Translations under genes and position numbers: made by a program
The notes under the pieces: model-generated
What the model was told of the DNA's origin: nothing
Seen by the model: the letters and a program-made list of their open reading frames with translations, nothing else
The model's database searches: none
Assembly (NCBI GenBank): GCA_045592985.1
Contig: JAZNVU010000055.1
Span: 11,329-75,328, forward strand
Length of the DNA: 64,000 bases
Source: UMGS172 sp045592985
Lineage (GTDB): Bacteria; Bacillota; Clostridia; Oscillospirales; Acutalibacteraceae
Reading direction: 5' to 3'
Shown here: one piece after another, positions 18,598 to 27,580 of the stretch
Layout of the letters: every line of letters begins with the position of its first letter
Numbering within the stretch: the stretch's first letter is position 1

Positions 18598-19335
18598 GTG
18601 ATTACCATTAACGAGGATTTTGCGATAGGCAAGCGTCCTGAAAAGGCTTCACAGCCGCTCATAGAATTTAAGGGTGTATCCAAGAATTATGCCAACGGCA
18701 CACATGCTTTGGATGACGTTAATATAAGAATCAATAAAGGTGAATTTGTATTTGTTGTCGGTCCTTCGGGCGCCGGCAAAAGTACTTTTATGAAACTGAT
18801 TATGCGAGAAGAAAAACCTAATACAGGTGATATTTTCGTTAATGGTTTTCATATTACCAAAATGAAAAGGCGTGCAGTCCCGTACTTTCGCAGAACTATG
18901 GGTATCGTTTTTCAGGATTTCCGCCTTATACCTAATATGAACGTGTTTGAAAACGTTGCTTTTGCCATGCATGTTGTTGGAGCGTCAAGACAGGAAATTC
19001 GTAAGAATGTATCCCGCGCTTTGAATCTTGTTGGACTTGCCGAGAAAGCCAGATGTAAGCCGGCTGAACTTTCAGGCGGTGAGCAGCAGCGTGTAGGTCT
19101 TGCACGCGCGTTGGTAAATAAACCTAATCTGATAATTGCGGACGAGCCTACCGGAAACGTTGACCCTAATATGTCATATGAAATAGTTGAACTTTTGACC
19201 GAAATTAACCGCAGAGGAACTACTATTCTCATGGTTACTCATGAGCATCAACTTGTTCGTGACTTTGGTCAACGAGTTATTATGATTGAAAACGGCAGAA
19301 TCGTTGCCGATAACGCGAATGGAGGTCTGTTATGA
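18598..19335 (+). CDS. ftsE: Cell division ATP-binding protein FtsE
   Basis: ATPase of the FtsEX complex, which activates periplasmic or cell-wall peptidoglycan hydrolases at division or during sporulation. 245 residues. Walker A GPSGAGKST at about 55-63, signature LSGGEQQRVG, Walker B LIIADEPTGNVDP. The first 20 residues extend beyond the usual FtsE start. GTG 18598 is the only conventional start before the homology; the AAGAG in front of it is a poor ribosome site. ftsX overlaps by 4 nt (ATGA). Confidence 0.94.
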   Translation: MITINEDFAIGKRPEKASQPLIEFKGVSKNYANGTHALDDVNIRINKGEFVFVVGPSGAGKSTFMKLIMREEKPNTGDIFVNGFHITKMKRRAVPYFRRTMGIVFQDFRLIPNMNVFENVAFAMHVVGASRQEIRKNVSRALNLVGLAEKARCKPAELSGGEQQRVGLARALVNKPNLIIADEPTGNVDPNMSYEIVELLTEINRRGTTILMVTHEHQLVRDFGQRVIMIENGRIVADNANGGLL

Positions 19336-20333
19336 AATTCACAAGCGTTAAGTATTTAATTGGCAACGGATTTAAAAATATTTGGCTTAATAAACTCATG
19401 TCGGTTGCTTCAATAGGTGTTCTTGTGGCTTGCATGTCGGTTATAGGTCTTGCGGTTGCCGTTTCGCTTAATGTTGATAATACGTTAAGCGAAATTGAAC
19501 AGCAGAATGTTGTTATGGTCTATTTTGAGGACCGTAATTCTGCACTTTATAAGGTCCGTTCAGAACAGTCGGCTGACGCAACACTTGTTAAAGCCGAGCA
19601 AGAAATTACCGAGGACGATTATTCCATACATAATCTCGAAGAAGCACTCGTTTTGTGTAAAAAAATAAGTGAAATCGATAATATTAATTCGATTGAATAT
19701 TTTTCAAGTGATGAATTGTTGGAAAATGCCAAAGATGCCGTTGCTAATGCGTCTTCTGATATTTTTTCGGTTATTGAGAATCCGATGTCGTGCGGTGCGC
19801 GCGTTACAATGACCGACCTTTCTTTATTTGATGAGACAATTAAAGATATCGAAAATCTTCATGGCGTTGATGAAATATCATCTCTAAGAGATATTGCAGA
19901 AAAAATCACTATCATTAAAAGAGCAATTGCAATTGTTGGTTTTTGGATAGTTGCTATACTTATGATTATTGCTTTGGTAATTGTTTCAAATACCATTCGC
20001 GTAACTATGTATAGTCGTAAGCTTGAAATTAGTATTATGAAGGCTGTAGGTGCCACCGATTCGTTTGTCCGTCTTCCTTTTATGATTGAAGGTGTGACAA
20101 TCGGATTGTTGTCGGCGTGCATAACCGTTTCAATTCTGTATTTTGTGTATAATGCAGTGCAAGAAACCGTTAAAAGTGCTTTAAGCCTTACGTCTATTAT
20201 TCCGTTCTCCGAGTTTTTCTGGTTGATTTTTGGAATTTTTGGCGGAATAGGTTGTTTCGCAGGACTTTTTGCCAGTGCAATTATGATTAATAAGTATTTG
20301 AGAAAGGAAGGCAGTGAATTCCGTGCGCTTTAA
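19332..20333 (+). CDS. ftsX: Cell division protein FtsX
   Basis: Membrane half of FtsEX; transmits ATP hydrolysis to an external amidase or endopeptidase. 333 residues. TM1 at about 22-45, a large extracytoplasmic domain (about 46-190), and three C-terminal TMs with the conserved ISIMKAVGATDSFVRLPFMIEG loop. The external domain is about 40 residues longer than in many Gram-positive FtsX. The downstream M23 gene starts inside its last codons. Confidence 0.94.
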   Translation: MKFTSVKYLIGNGFKNIWLNKLMSVASIGVLVACMSVIGLAVAVSLNVDNTLSEIEQQNVVMVYFEDRNSALYKVRSEQSADATLVKAEQEITEDDYSIHNLEEALVLCKKISEIDNINSIEYFSSDELLENAKDAVANASSDIFSVIENPMSCGARVTMTDLSLFDETIKDIENLHGVDEISSLRDIAEKITIIKRAIAIVGFWIVAILMIIALVIVSNTIRVTMYSRKLEISIMKAVGATDSFVRLPFMIEGVTIGLLSACITVSILYFVYNAVQETVKSALSLTSIIPFSEFFWLIFGIFGGIGCFAGLFASAIMINKYLRKEGSEFRAL

Positions 20334-21513
20334 AAAGACAGTTATATCGATATTGTGTCTTAGTTTTGTCTTTTCTGCTTTTTTCTGCAATGCCGATGTT
20401 AATGATACGGACGTTGCAAAAGCGGATGTAATCAGTGATTACGAAGATAAGATTGATGAACTTGAACAACAACAGAAGGAAATAGAGGCTGAGATTAAGG
20501 ATCTTCAATCAAAAACTAAAGATAAAGAAAAAGAAAAACAACTGCTTGCTGAAAGAATTGCTGTTATCCAAAGTCAAATCACACTTTGCAATACTCAAAT
20601 TGCTGAATGTGACAATAAAATTGCCAATTTAGAGCAAGATATAGCCGATAAAGAGACAGAACTTGAAAAGACCAAGTATCTGTTTTCGCAGCGTCTCCGC
20701 GCTATATATATGAGTGGCGGTATGACCGCTTCTACTTTGTCGGTAATTCTTAGTGCCGAAAATCTTTCTGACCTTCTCACAAAGACCGAACTTACAAAGA
20801 ACATCAGTGCATATGATAACGCGTTGATGGCAAAACTTGTGAGTGATATGGAGAAAATCGAAAAGAGCAAGGCTGACATTGTTTTGCTTATAGAAGAACA
20901 GAAAGGCGTAAAAGCCATTCTTGATCAAAAAAAGGCCGAACTTAATAAGCAGGTCAGTGATATAAATTCAGTTATATCTGATATTAAAGACGATGTTTCT
21001 TCTCTAAAAAATCAGTCTGATAAACTAGAAAAAGCGATTGCTGAGTATGAACAGGCTATTAAGGACGCTCAGAATCAATATAAAGATCAGTATTATGACG
21101 GTAAGTTTGCCTGGCCTTGTCCCGGTCACTATAACATTACATCACCTTACGGTTACAGAAACCATCCCATCAGTGGTAAATATAAGTTCCATAAAGGTAT
21201 AGATATTGCAGGCGGCGGTATTAAAGGTAAACCTATTGTAGCGGCTGCCGACGGTATAGTATCTATTGCCAAGTATAATTCAGGCGGATACGGCTATTAT
21301 GTAATGGTCAACCACGGTACGGGTGATGACGGTAAAACCTATGTTACCCTTTATGCTCATATGTCTAAGTATATTGTTAAAGTTGGTCAGAAGGTTAAGA
21401 AAGGTGAGACCATAGGTTATGTTGGCACCACGGGTGCTTCAACTGGTTATCATCTTCATTTTGAAGTCCGTGTAAATGGTAATACTACTGACCCTAAGAG
21501 TTATTTTAAATAA
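20314..21513 (+). CDS. EnvC-like M23 peptidase with coiled coil, copy 1
   Basis: Secreted peptidoglycan endopeptidase or amidase activator, the expected partner of FtsEX. 399 residues: signal peptide (about 1-35), a long coiled coil (about 40-250) like EnvC/PcsB, then a lysostaphin-type M23 domain with HKGIDIAGG, YAHMSKY and HLHFEVRVNG (zinc and catalytic residues intact, so a working enzyme is likely). GTG 20314 follows AAAGGAAGG and overlaps ftsX by 20 nt; GTG 20323 is an alternative. Closely paralogous to the next gene. Confidence 0.9.
   Translation: MNSVRFKKTVISILCLSFVFSAFFCNADVNDTDVAKADVISDYEDKIDELEQQQKEIEAEIKDLQSKTKDKEKEKQLLAERIAVIQSQITLCNTQIAECDNKIANLEQDIADKETELEKTKYLFSQRLRAIYMSGGMTASTLSVILSAENLSDLLTKTELTKNISAYDNALMAKLVSDMEKIEKSKADIVLLIEEQKGVKAILDQKKAELNKQVSDINSVISDIKDDVSSLKNQSDKLEKAIAEYEQAIKDAQNQYKDQYYDGKFAWPCPGHYNITSPYGYRNHPISGKYKFHKGIDIAGGGIKGKPIVAAADGIVSIAKYNSGGYGYYVMVNHGTGDDGKTYVTLYAHMSKYIVKVGQKVKKGETIGYVGTTGASTGYHLHFEVRVNGNTTDPKSYFK
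20627..20726 (+). repeat. 100-bp identical patch shared by the tandem M23 genes, copy 1
   Basis: Identical, base for base, to 21840-21939, while the flanks differ mainly at third codon positions. It encodes part of the coiled coil (from LEQDIADKETELEK to RAIYMSGGM). Confidence 0.95.
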
Positions 21514-21535
21514 CTTTTAAAAGAAAGGATATTGT

Positions 21536-22726
21536 GTGAGTTTTAAAAAGTTAATCATTATTGTTCTTTGTTTGTGCTTTGTTGTTTCTTCGGCGTTTAC
21601 TTCGTCAAATTTTAATCTATCCGGTACTGCTAAAGCGGATACGATAAGCGATTATAAAGATAAGATAAGTGAACTTGAACAACAACAGAAGGAAATTGAG
21701 GACGAAATAAGAGACCTCAAGTCACAGTCTAAGGACAAAGAAAAAGAGAAGCAACTGCTTTCCAAAAGAATAGATGTTATTCAAAGCCAGATTACTATAT
21801 GTAACGAGCAGATATCTGAATGTGACAATAAAATTGCCGATTTAGAGCAAGATATAGCCGATAAAGAGACAGAACTTGAAAAGACCAAGTATCTGTTTTC
21901 GCAGCGTCTCCGCGCTATATATATGAGTGGCGGTATGACTGCTTCTACTTTATCGGTCATACTTAGTGCCGAAAACCTTTTGGATTTACTCACTAAAACT
22001 GAACTCACAAAGAACATCAGTGCGTATGATAATGCGTTGATGGCAAAACTTGTGAGTGATATGGAGAAAATAGAACAAAGTAAATCCGAGATATTAGTTT
22101 TGGTTGAGGAGCAACATGCAGTCAAGGCTATTTTGGATGAAAAAAAGGCAGAACTTAAAAAGGAAGTCAGTGAGATAAATTCAATTATTGCCGGCATACA
22201 AAGTGATGTTAATGCTCTTCAGAATCAGTCAGATAAACTAGAAAAAGCAATTGCTGAGTATGAACAAGCTATTAAAGATGCTCAGAATCAGTACAAAGAC
22301 CAGTATTATGATGGCAAATTCACATGGCCATGTCCCGGTTATTATACAATTACATCACCTTACGGATATAGAAACCATCCTATTACCGGTAAATATAAGT
22401 TCCATAAAGGAATAGATATTGCTGGCGGTGGTATCAAAGGTAAACCCATCGTTGCTGCTGCCGACGGTATTGTGTCAATCGCAAAGTACAACTCTGGTGG
22501 CTATGGCTATTATGTGATGGTAAACCACGGTACGGCGGATGACGGAAAATCATACGTAACACTGTATGCACACATGACTAAGTATATTGTCAAAGTGGGC
22601 CAAAAGGTTAAAAAGGGTGAAACAATAGGTTATGTGGGTACTACAGGTGCTTCAAAGGGATATCATTTGCATTTTGAAGTCCGTGTAAATGGTGATACTA
22701 CTGACCCGAAGAAATATTTTAAATAA
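21536..22726 (+). CDS. EnvC-like M23 peptidase with coiled coil, copy 2
   Basis: 396 residues with the same layout as copy 1: signal peptide, coiled coil, M23 domain with HKGIDIAGG, YAHMTKY and HLHFEVRVNGD. It starts GTG 21536 after AAGAAAGGAT, 22 nt after copy 1. The proteins differ mostly in the signal peptide and in the central coiled coil (about 180-235); the catalytic domain is nearly identical. Likely co-transcribed with ftsEX. A terminator-like hairpin follows. Confidence 0.9.
   Translation: MSFKKLIIIVLCLCFVVSSAFTSSNFNLSGTAKADTISDYKDKISELEQQQKEIEDEIRDLKSQSKDKEKEKQLLSKRIDVIQSQITICNEQISECDNKIADLEQDIADKETELEKTKYLFSQRLRAIYMSGGMTASTLSVILSAENLLDLLTKTELTKNISAYDNALMAKLVSDMEKIEQSKSEILVLVEEQHAVKAILDEKKAELKKEVSEINSIIAGIQSDVNALQNQSDKLEKAIAEYEQAIKDAQNQYKDQYYDGKFTWPCPGYYTITSPYGYRNHPITGKYKFHKGIDIAGGGIKGKPIVAAADGIVSIAKYNSGGYGYYVMVNHGTADDGKSYVTLYAHMTKYIVKVGQKVKKGETIGYVGTTGASKGYHLHFEVRVNGDTTDPKKYFK
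21840..21939 (+). repeat. 100-bp identical patch shared by the tandem M23 genes, copy 2
   Basis: Partner of 20627-20726. A further 23 identical bases lie just upstream of a single mismatch. Confidence 0.95.
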
Positions 22727-22731
22727 AAATT

Positions 22732-22760
22732 GCGGGCTGTCATACCGTCAGCCCGCTTTT
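22732..22760 (+). terminator. Hairpin terminator after the M23 pair
   Basis: GCGGGCTG (22732-22739) pairs with CAGCCCGC (22749-22756), followed by only four T. It is GC-rich but has a short T-run, so partial readthrough into the S41 gene is likely. Confidence 0.7.
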
Positions 22761-22787
22761 ATGATATTAATTTAAGGAAGTTGAGTA

Positions 22788-24002
22788 ATGAATAAAACTT
22801 TTTCTTTAAAGCACGTGATTACTATTGCTGCGTTTTGCATAGCATCTTCTATTGCTGTTACATCAATGGCTTTTCAGTTGCTTATTCCGTCTGATACACC
22901 TGATATGATGCCGGGTAGCGCAACAGTTTCGGATGAATTGTTGCTGAGCGATAAGATAAAGGAAATAAAAGAACTTGTCAACAAATACTATGTTGGGGAT
23001 ATAGATTCCGATACTATGGCTGATATGATTTGTACAGGTTATGTAGCGGGTCTTAATGACCGTTATTCTGCATATATACCTAAAGAAGAAGCAGAGGAAA
23101 GCCTTAATTCATTCTATGGTGTCAATAGCGGTATGGGTGTTCAAATTTCACAGCATCCCGACAATAAAACTATGTACGTCCTTGAAGTTCATAAGGATAG
23201 TCCTGCTATGCAGGCAGGTATTCTACGTGGTGATGAAATTATCTCGGTTGATGATAAAATTATTGCTGAATTCGGGTATACCGAAACATTGAATTATATC
23301 AAATCTGCGCCTCTTGGCTCATCGGCACATGTCGTTATTAACCGCGGCGGTGAAACCGTAGAACTTGATGTTACCCTTACTCAATTTGCTAGCCAGTCAG
23401 TCTTTTATCGTTTGATAGATGATAAAGGATATATATTGATAACAGGTTTTAATGAGCGTTCGCCCGAGCAATTTAGAGAAGCGGTAGAAAGTTTGAACGA
23501 CCAAGGTGCAACAGCACTGATTATAGATCTTCGAGGTAACGGTGGTGGTACACTCAACGCAGCACATAAAATGCTTGATTATGTGATACCCGAAGGTCTT
23601 GCAATTAAGGTGACATATAAAAACGACAATATGAACGAGATTTATATGTCGGATGCATCTGAAGTCAAGCTTCCGATAGTATGCCTTACTGATGGTAACA
23701 CTGCAAGCGCATCAGAACTTTTTGTTCAGGGCATGAAGGATTACAACAAGGCTGTTTCGGTGGGACGTCTTACTTTTGGTAAAGGTGTCGTTCAAAGGAC
23801 ATATTCTTTGAGCGATGGTTCTCTTGTTAGGTTCACTGTAGGTAAATATTATACTGCTAACGGTAATTGTCTTGACGGTATTGGGGTAACGCCTGATGTT
23901 GAGGTGGAATATTCAGAAGAGGAATTGAAGTACCGTCTTATTAACGGTATCGAACAAGATAAAGATTTTCTTGCTGCGGTCGAGTATCTTGACGCTCAGT
24001 AA
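22788..24002 (+). CDS. S41 family C-terminal processing peptidase (CtpA type)
   Basis: Serine protease with a Ser-Lys dyad acting outside the membrane. 404 residues: an N-terminal hydrophobic anchor (about 8-30), a PDZ domain (about 105-190, DSPAMQAGILRGDEIISVDD), then the S41 domain with LRGNGGG, the Ser in TASASELF (about 308) and the Lys in GKGVVQ (about 331). Following two M23 genes, it may process a cell-wall enzyme, which is inference. It ends 7 nt inside the convergent gene. Confidence 0.93.
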   Translation: MNKTFSLKHVITIAAFCIASSIAVTSMAFQLLIPSDTPDMMPGSATVSDELLLSDKIKEIKELVNKYYVGDIDSDTMADMICTGYVAGLNDRYSAYIPKEEAEESLNSFYGVNSGMGVQISQHPDNKTMYVLEVHKDSPAMQAGILRGDEIISVDDKIIAEFGYTETLNYIKSAPLGSSAHVVINRGGETVELDVTLTQFASQSVFYRLIDDKGYILITGFNERSPEQFREAVESLNDQGATALIIDLRGNGGGTLNAAHKMLDYVIPEGLAIKVTYKNDNMNEIYMSDASEVKLPIVCLTDGNTASASELFVQGMKDYNKAVSVGRLTFGKGVVQRTYSLSDGSLVRFTVGKYYTANGNCLDGIGVTPDVEVEYSEEELKYRLINGIEQDKDFLAAVEYLDAQ

Positions 24003-24328
24003 TCGTAATCTTCAAGTATTTTTAAAAGTTCTTCTTTATTGCTAGCAATAATGCCTTCATTTAACAGGGCTCTGTCATGTTCGGGTAGGTCGCGTACATA
24101 CGGACTGTCGAGTGTGTAAATCGGTTCTTCTTGGTTTTGTGAAAAAACCGATATTTTACCATTGTGGCTCCTTACTGTGTATATGTCTTCCTTAACTATA
24201 TTGTTATTGCTCTGTTCCTTGATAGGCTCGACGTCATCAATTCGTTTTAATGAGTTTATCGGAAGATATATCGCAGAGAAAATGAATGCAGATGATAATA
24301 GGTAAGTTATTACTTTTTTGGGAGTCAT
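23996..24328 (-). CDS. BofC C-terminal domain-like small exported protein
   Basis: 110 residues. N-terminal signal anchor (about 5-27), a linker rich in Glu/Asn, and a C-terminal domain with YTVRSHNGKISVFSQN, DSPYVRDLPEHDRALL and EELLKILEDY. This pattern resembles the BofC C-terminal domain, which in Bacillus restrains SpoIVB signalling during sporulation, but here the N-terminal BofC domain is absent. ATG 24328 is preferred to GTG 24337 because GAGGTG lies 6 nt before it. Confidence 0.7.
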   Translation of the reverse strand: MTPKKVITYLLSSAFIFSAIYLPINSLKRIDDVEPIKEQSNNNIVKEDIYTVRSHNGKISVFSQNQEEPIYTLDSPYVRDLPEHDRALLNEGIIASNKEELLKILEDYDY

Positions 24329-24496
24329 ATCTTTCACCTCATTTTAATTATCTCCGAGTATAAAGATATTATTCCGATGTCAATAATAAAAATATATCAT
24401 TTAGTAACAATACTGTAACACACAAAACATATTTTTTGTGGTAAAATCTAATAGAAGAATTTACCTTTTTGTATTTTCGGTTAGGAGGTGCTGTTT

Positions 24497-27061
24497 ATGA
24501 ACGATTTTGAAAAAAAACGTAAAGATGATGAGTCGGTCAGTGAAAATGATTTGAATAACGAAAGATACTATGAACTTGATGATTCTCAAGCAAACACGAA
24601 GGCTGATAAAGATTATAATTTTGACTATTTTTCAAGCGCTCCCAAAGACACAGCAGAAGATTTTGACGATATTGAGTTGGAAACTTCTGCAAAAGATGAA
24701 TTTGACCTTGATATGATTTTTGGTGAAAATGATTCGTCATTAGACACTATTTCTAACGAAACCGAACAGTCCGATTCTGAAACCGATGGAACTGTTAATT
24801 TCAACAGTTTTGGAAAATCACGAACTGAAATTAAGAAAAGCAATAAAAAGATAACTTCAAAATATGTAATAAAGACTTTGAAGATAATCGGCACATCTTT
24901 TGTCACTTTACTTCTTATTGGTATTATCACAGGTTGCCTTGTCGCAGGTGCATTTGCGGTATATGTTTTCAATTTTGTTGACGATACTGTACCTCAGAAT
25001 CTTTATGACCTTAAGTTTACTACAACTGTGTACGTTAAGGATAAGGATAGTGGGGAATATGTTGAATATCAGCGTTTGTACGGTGAAGAAAACCGTATTT
25101 GGGTTGACCTTGAAGATATGCCTGATAACCTGAAGAATGCCTTTGTTGCTGTTGAGGATAAGCGTTTTAACGAGCATAACGGTGTTGACTGGAAACGAAC
25201 TGTCAGTGCGTTTGCTAATATGTTTATTGATCTTTATTCCTCTAATCAGGGTGGTTCAACAATTACGCAGCAGTTAGTTAAAAATGTCACTAAGGATACA
25301 GACCAAACCCCAATGCGTAAAATACGTGAAATTATGCGTGCAAGAACCCTTGAAAGTGAGTATGAAAAGGGAACAATCCTTGAATGTTACCTCAATACAA
25401 TATGCCTTGCCGGCGGTATTTACGGTGTTGAGGTTGCGGCAAACTATTATTTTGGTAAAAGTGTTGACGAACTTAACCTTGTTGAGTGTGCTGCTATAGC
25501 CAGTCTTGCTAAGGAACCTGAAAAATACCGTCCTGACCGCAATCCTAACGACAACAAAAAACGTCGCAACACAGTTCTTTACCTTATGTATGAGCAGGGC
25601 TTGATTTCCGAAGAAGAGTATTCAGAGGCTAAAGAAGCCGAACTTAACGTAGTTTCTGACCCTATAGCCAAAAACAACGAACAGGTTTACAGTTATTATA
25701 TTGATACACTTATAACTGAAGTTACAGATAAACTTGTTGAAGAGTATGGTTATGACGAGGCTTTGGCTTCGGCAAAATTCTATAATGGCGGTTATAAGAT
25801 TTATTGTACTCTCGACCCTGAAATACAAGGAATTCTTGATGACGAGTACTCTAATACAAAAAAATATTTTACTCTCAAGAAAAACGATAAAACTATTCAA
25901 TCTGCCATGACCATTATGGATTATGAGGGTCATATTGTTGGTATTGTTGGCGGTGCAGGTGAAAAAACCGAAAACAGGGGATTTAACAGAGCAACTATGG
26001 CATACCGTCAGCCCGGCTCAACTATGAAGCCTCTGGCAACGTATTCTCAAGCTCTTCAGAAAAATCTCATAACCTATTCTACCGTTCTTGAGGATTCTCC
26101 AATTGAGAATTACTATAAAAGTGACGGTAAAGCCGGTCCTAAAAATTCTGACGGCAAATATCACGGCAATATGTTTGCCTATAAAGCGCTTGAACGCTCT
26201 ACAAATACCATTCCGTGTAAACTCGTTGCGCAAATGGGGTTTGAATCGGTATTTTATTTCTTATATGATAAGTACAATCTTACTAACCTTGATTTTCAGC
26301 GTGATATGACCTATGCTCCGTTAGGCCTTGGCGGAACAAGTACAGGTATTACAACTACGCAGTCAGCGGCAGCCTATGCTGTTTTTGGTAACCTTGGAAC
26401 TTATTATAAACCTACAACGTTTACCTACGTAACCGATCAACGTGGAAATGTAATACTTGAACAAGGCGACGGTGAAATTGTTCTTGATGAAAATACCGCA
26501 AGTATTATGAATCATATGTTGCAGAATGTTGTCTACGGTGACAATGGTACCGCTAAGGCAATAAAAGATTTCAGTAAGACCATGAAATGTTTTGCCAAGA
26601 CCGGTACAACTAATGACACTTACGATATCTGGCTTTCGGGCGGCACACCGTATTATGTCGGTTCATGTTGGTTTGGTTTTGATACTGCTAAAAAAATATC
26701 CGATAAAGGTCTTGCAAAAGATATGTGGAAAAACGTTATGAAACGTATTCACAAAAATCTTGAGCCTAAAGAATTTGAGGAAAGTTCTTATGTAACCAGA
26801 AGATATTTTTGCAAAGAAACGGGACTTCTTGCAACTACGGGATGTACCGATTTCGAGATTGGTTACTATAAGACTAATTATTCGTTGCCACAAGGTTGTA
26901 CAGTTCATGAAGGCGATGTATACGGAGAGGTTACCGATGAATGGATTGAAAATGGCGGTCCCATTATAGAAGACCCCGAAAATCCCGACCCCGAAAATCC
27001 CGACACGCCTGATGCTCCCACACCTTCAACGCCACCAAGTACCGGTGATGAGGGAAATTAA
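24497..27061 (+). CDS. Class A penicillin-binding protein (GT51 plus transpeptidase)
   Basis: Bifunctional peptidoglycan synthase. 854 residues. A cytoplasmic tail of about 120 acidic residues comes first, then one TM (about 130-155), GT51 motifs EDKRF (about 220), GGSTITQQLVKN, and the transpeptidase motifs STMK (Ser 508), STN (568) and KTGT (701). The C-terminal tail is Pro/Glu/Asp-rich with a PENPDPENPD repeat. ATG 24497 follows TTAGGAGGTG; an in-frame GTG at 24488 lies inside that site. The unusually long acidic N-terminus may dock a cytoplasmic partner. Confidence 0.95.
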   Translation: MNDFEKKRKDDESVSENDLNNERYYELDDSQANTKADKDYNFDYFSSAPKDTAEDFDDIELETSAKDEFDLDMIFGENDSSLDTISNETEQSDSETDGTVNFNSFGKSRTEIKKSNKKITSKYVIKTLKIIGTSFVTLLLIGIITGCLVAGAFAVYVFNFVDDTVPQNLYDLKFTTTVYVKDKDSGEYVEYQRLYGEENRIWVDLEDMPDNLKNAFVAVEDKRFNEHNGVDWKRTVSAFANMFIDLYSSNQGGSTITQQLVKNVTKDTDQTPMRKIREIMRARTLESEYEKGTILECYLNTICLAGGIYGVEVAANYYFGKSVDELNLVECAAIASLAKEPEKYRPDRNPNDNKKRRNTVLYLMYEQGLISEEEYSEAKEAELNVVSDPIAKNNEQVYSYYIDTLITEVTDKLVEEYGYDEALASAKFYNGGYKIYCTLDPEIQGILDDEYSNTKKYFTLKKNDKTIQSAMTIMDYEGHIVGIVGGAGEKTENRGFNRATMAYRQPGSTMKPLATYSQALQKNLITYSTVLEDSPIENYYKSDGKAGPKNSDGKYHGNMFAYKALERSTNTIPCKLVAQMGFESVFYFLYDKYNLTNLDFQRDMTYAPLGLGGTSTGITTTQSAAAYAVFGNLGTYYKPTTFTYVTDQRGNVILEQGDGEIVLDENTASIMNHMLQNVVYGDNGTAKAIKDFSKTMKCFAKTGTTNDTYDIWLSGGTPYYVGSCWFGFDTAKKISDKGLAKDMWKNVMKRIHKNLEPKEFEESSYVTRRYFCKETGLLATTGCTDFEIGYYKTNYSLPQGCTVHEGDVYGEVTDEWIENGGPIIEDPENPDPENPDTPDAPTPSTPPSTGDEGN

Positions 27062-27071
27062 TATTTATATT

Positions 27072-27104
27072 AAATCCACACTTGAAAAAAAGTGTGGATT
27101 TTTT
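27072..27104 (+). terminator. Rho-independent terminator after the PBP gene
   Basis: 12-bp stem AAATCCACACTT (27072-27083) with AAGTGTGGATTT (27090-27101), T-run to 27104. Confidence 0.9.
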
Positions 27105-27125
27105 AAAATAATTCTAAAAAAACAC

Positions 27126-27153
27126 TTGACTTTTCAAAAATAATATGTATAAT
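27126..27153 (+). promoter_or_regulatory. Sigma-A promoter of perR-rubrerythrin
   Basis: TTGACT (27126-27131), 16-nt spacer, TATAAT (27148-27153). A Fur-family operator sits directly downstream, over the transcription start. Confidence 0.8.
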
Positions 27154-27157
27154 AGAA

Positions 27158-27172
27158 TTAGAATAAATCTAA
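27158..27172 (+). promoter_or_regulatory. Fur/PerR-type operator
   Basis: The 15-bp 7-1-7 inverted repeat TTAGAATAAATCTAA matches itself at six of seven pairs and has the layout of a PerR/Fur box. It lies 4 nt after the -10 and before the perR start, so autorepression is likely. Confidence 0.65.
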
Positions 27173-27185
27173 AAGAGGTGAAGCG

Positions 27186-27557
27186 ATGACTAAACAAAGA
27201 CAATTGGTGTATAATGTTGTTCATAGTTCTTGTGAACATCTTACTGCTGAACAGGTATATAATTTAGCTAAAGAGCAAATGCCTACAATTGTTATGGCAA
27301 CGGTTTATAATAATCTTAACGCTCTTACCGAAAGCGGTGAGCTTCGTAGGGTTTCGATTCACGGTGAACCTGATAGGTATGACCGACCTGAAGTTCCTCA
27401 TGAGCATCTAAAATGTGATATTTGTGGCAAGGTTAATGACCTGTGGATTAGTGATATGCATGATAGATTAAAGACTTGGTCCGGTGTAAATATTACTAAA
27501 TATGAACTTAATTTGCATTATATCTGTGATGAATGTCGCAGTAATAATATAATTTAA
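27186..27557 (+). CDS. perR: Fur family transcriptional regulator, PerR type
   Basis: Metal-dependent peroxide-sensing repressor. 123 residues, short for the family: winged helix (about 1-75, with the recognition helix ATVYNNLNALTESGELRRV), then a dimerisation domain with structural zinc pairs CDIC (about 78-81) and CDEC (about 115-118) and regulatory His residues in PHEHLKC. It sits upstream of rubrerythrin with an operator on its promoter. PerR rather than Fur or Zur is inferred from that neighbour. Confidence 0.87.
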   Translation: MTKQRQLVYNVVHSSCEHLTAEQVYNLAKEQMPTIVMATVYNNLNALTESGELRRVSIHGEPDRYDRPEVPHEHLKCDICGKVNDLWISDMHDRLKTWSGVNITKYELNLHYICDECRSNNII

Positions 27558-27580
27558 AATTAATTTTTGGAGGAAATATT

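Noticed and set aside
20314..22726. Transposition as the cause of the tandem M23 copies
   Set aside because: No terminal repeats, transposase or target duplication; local duplication with gene conversion explains the pattern.
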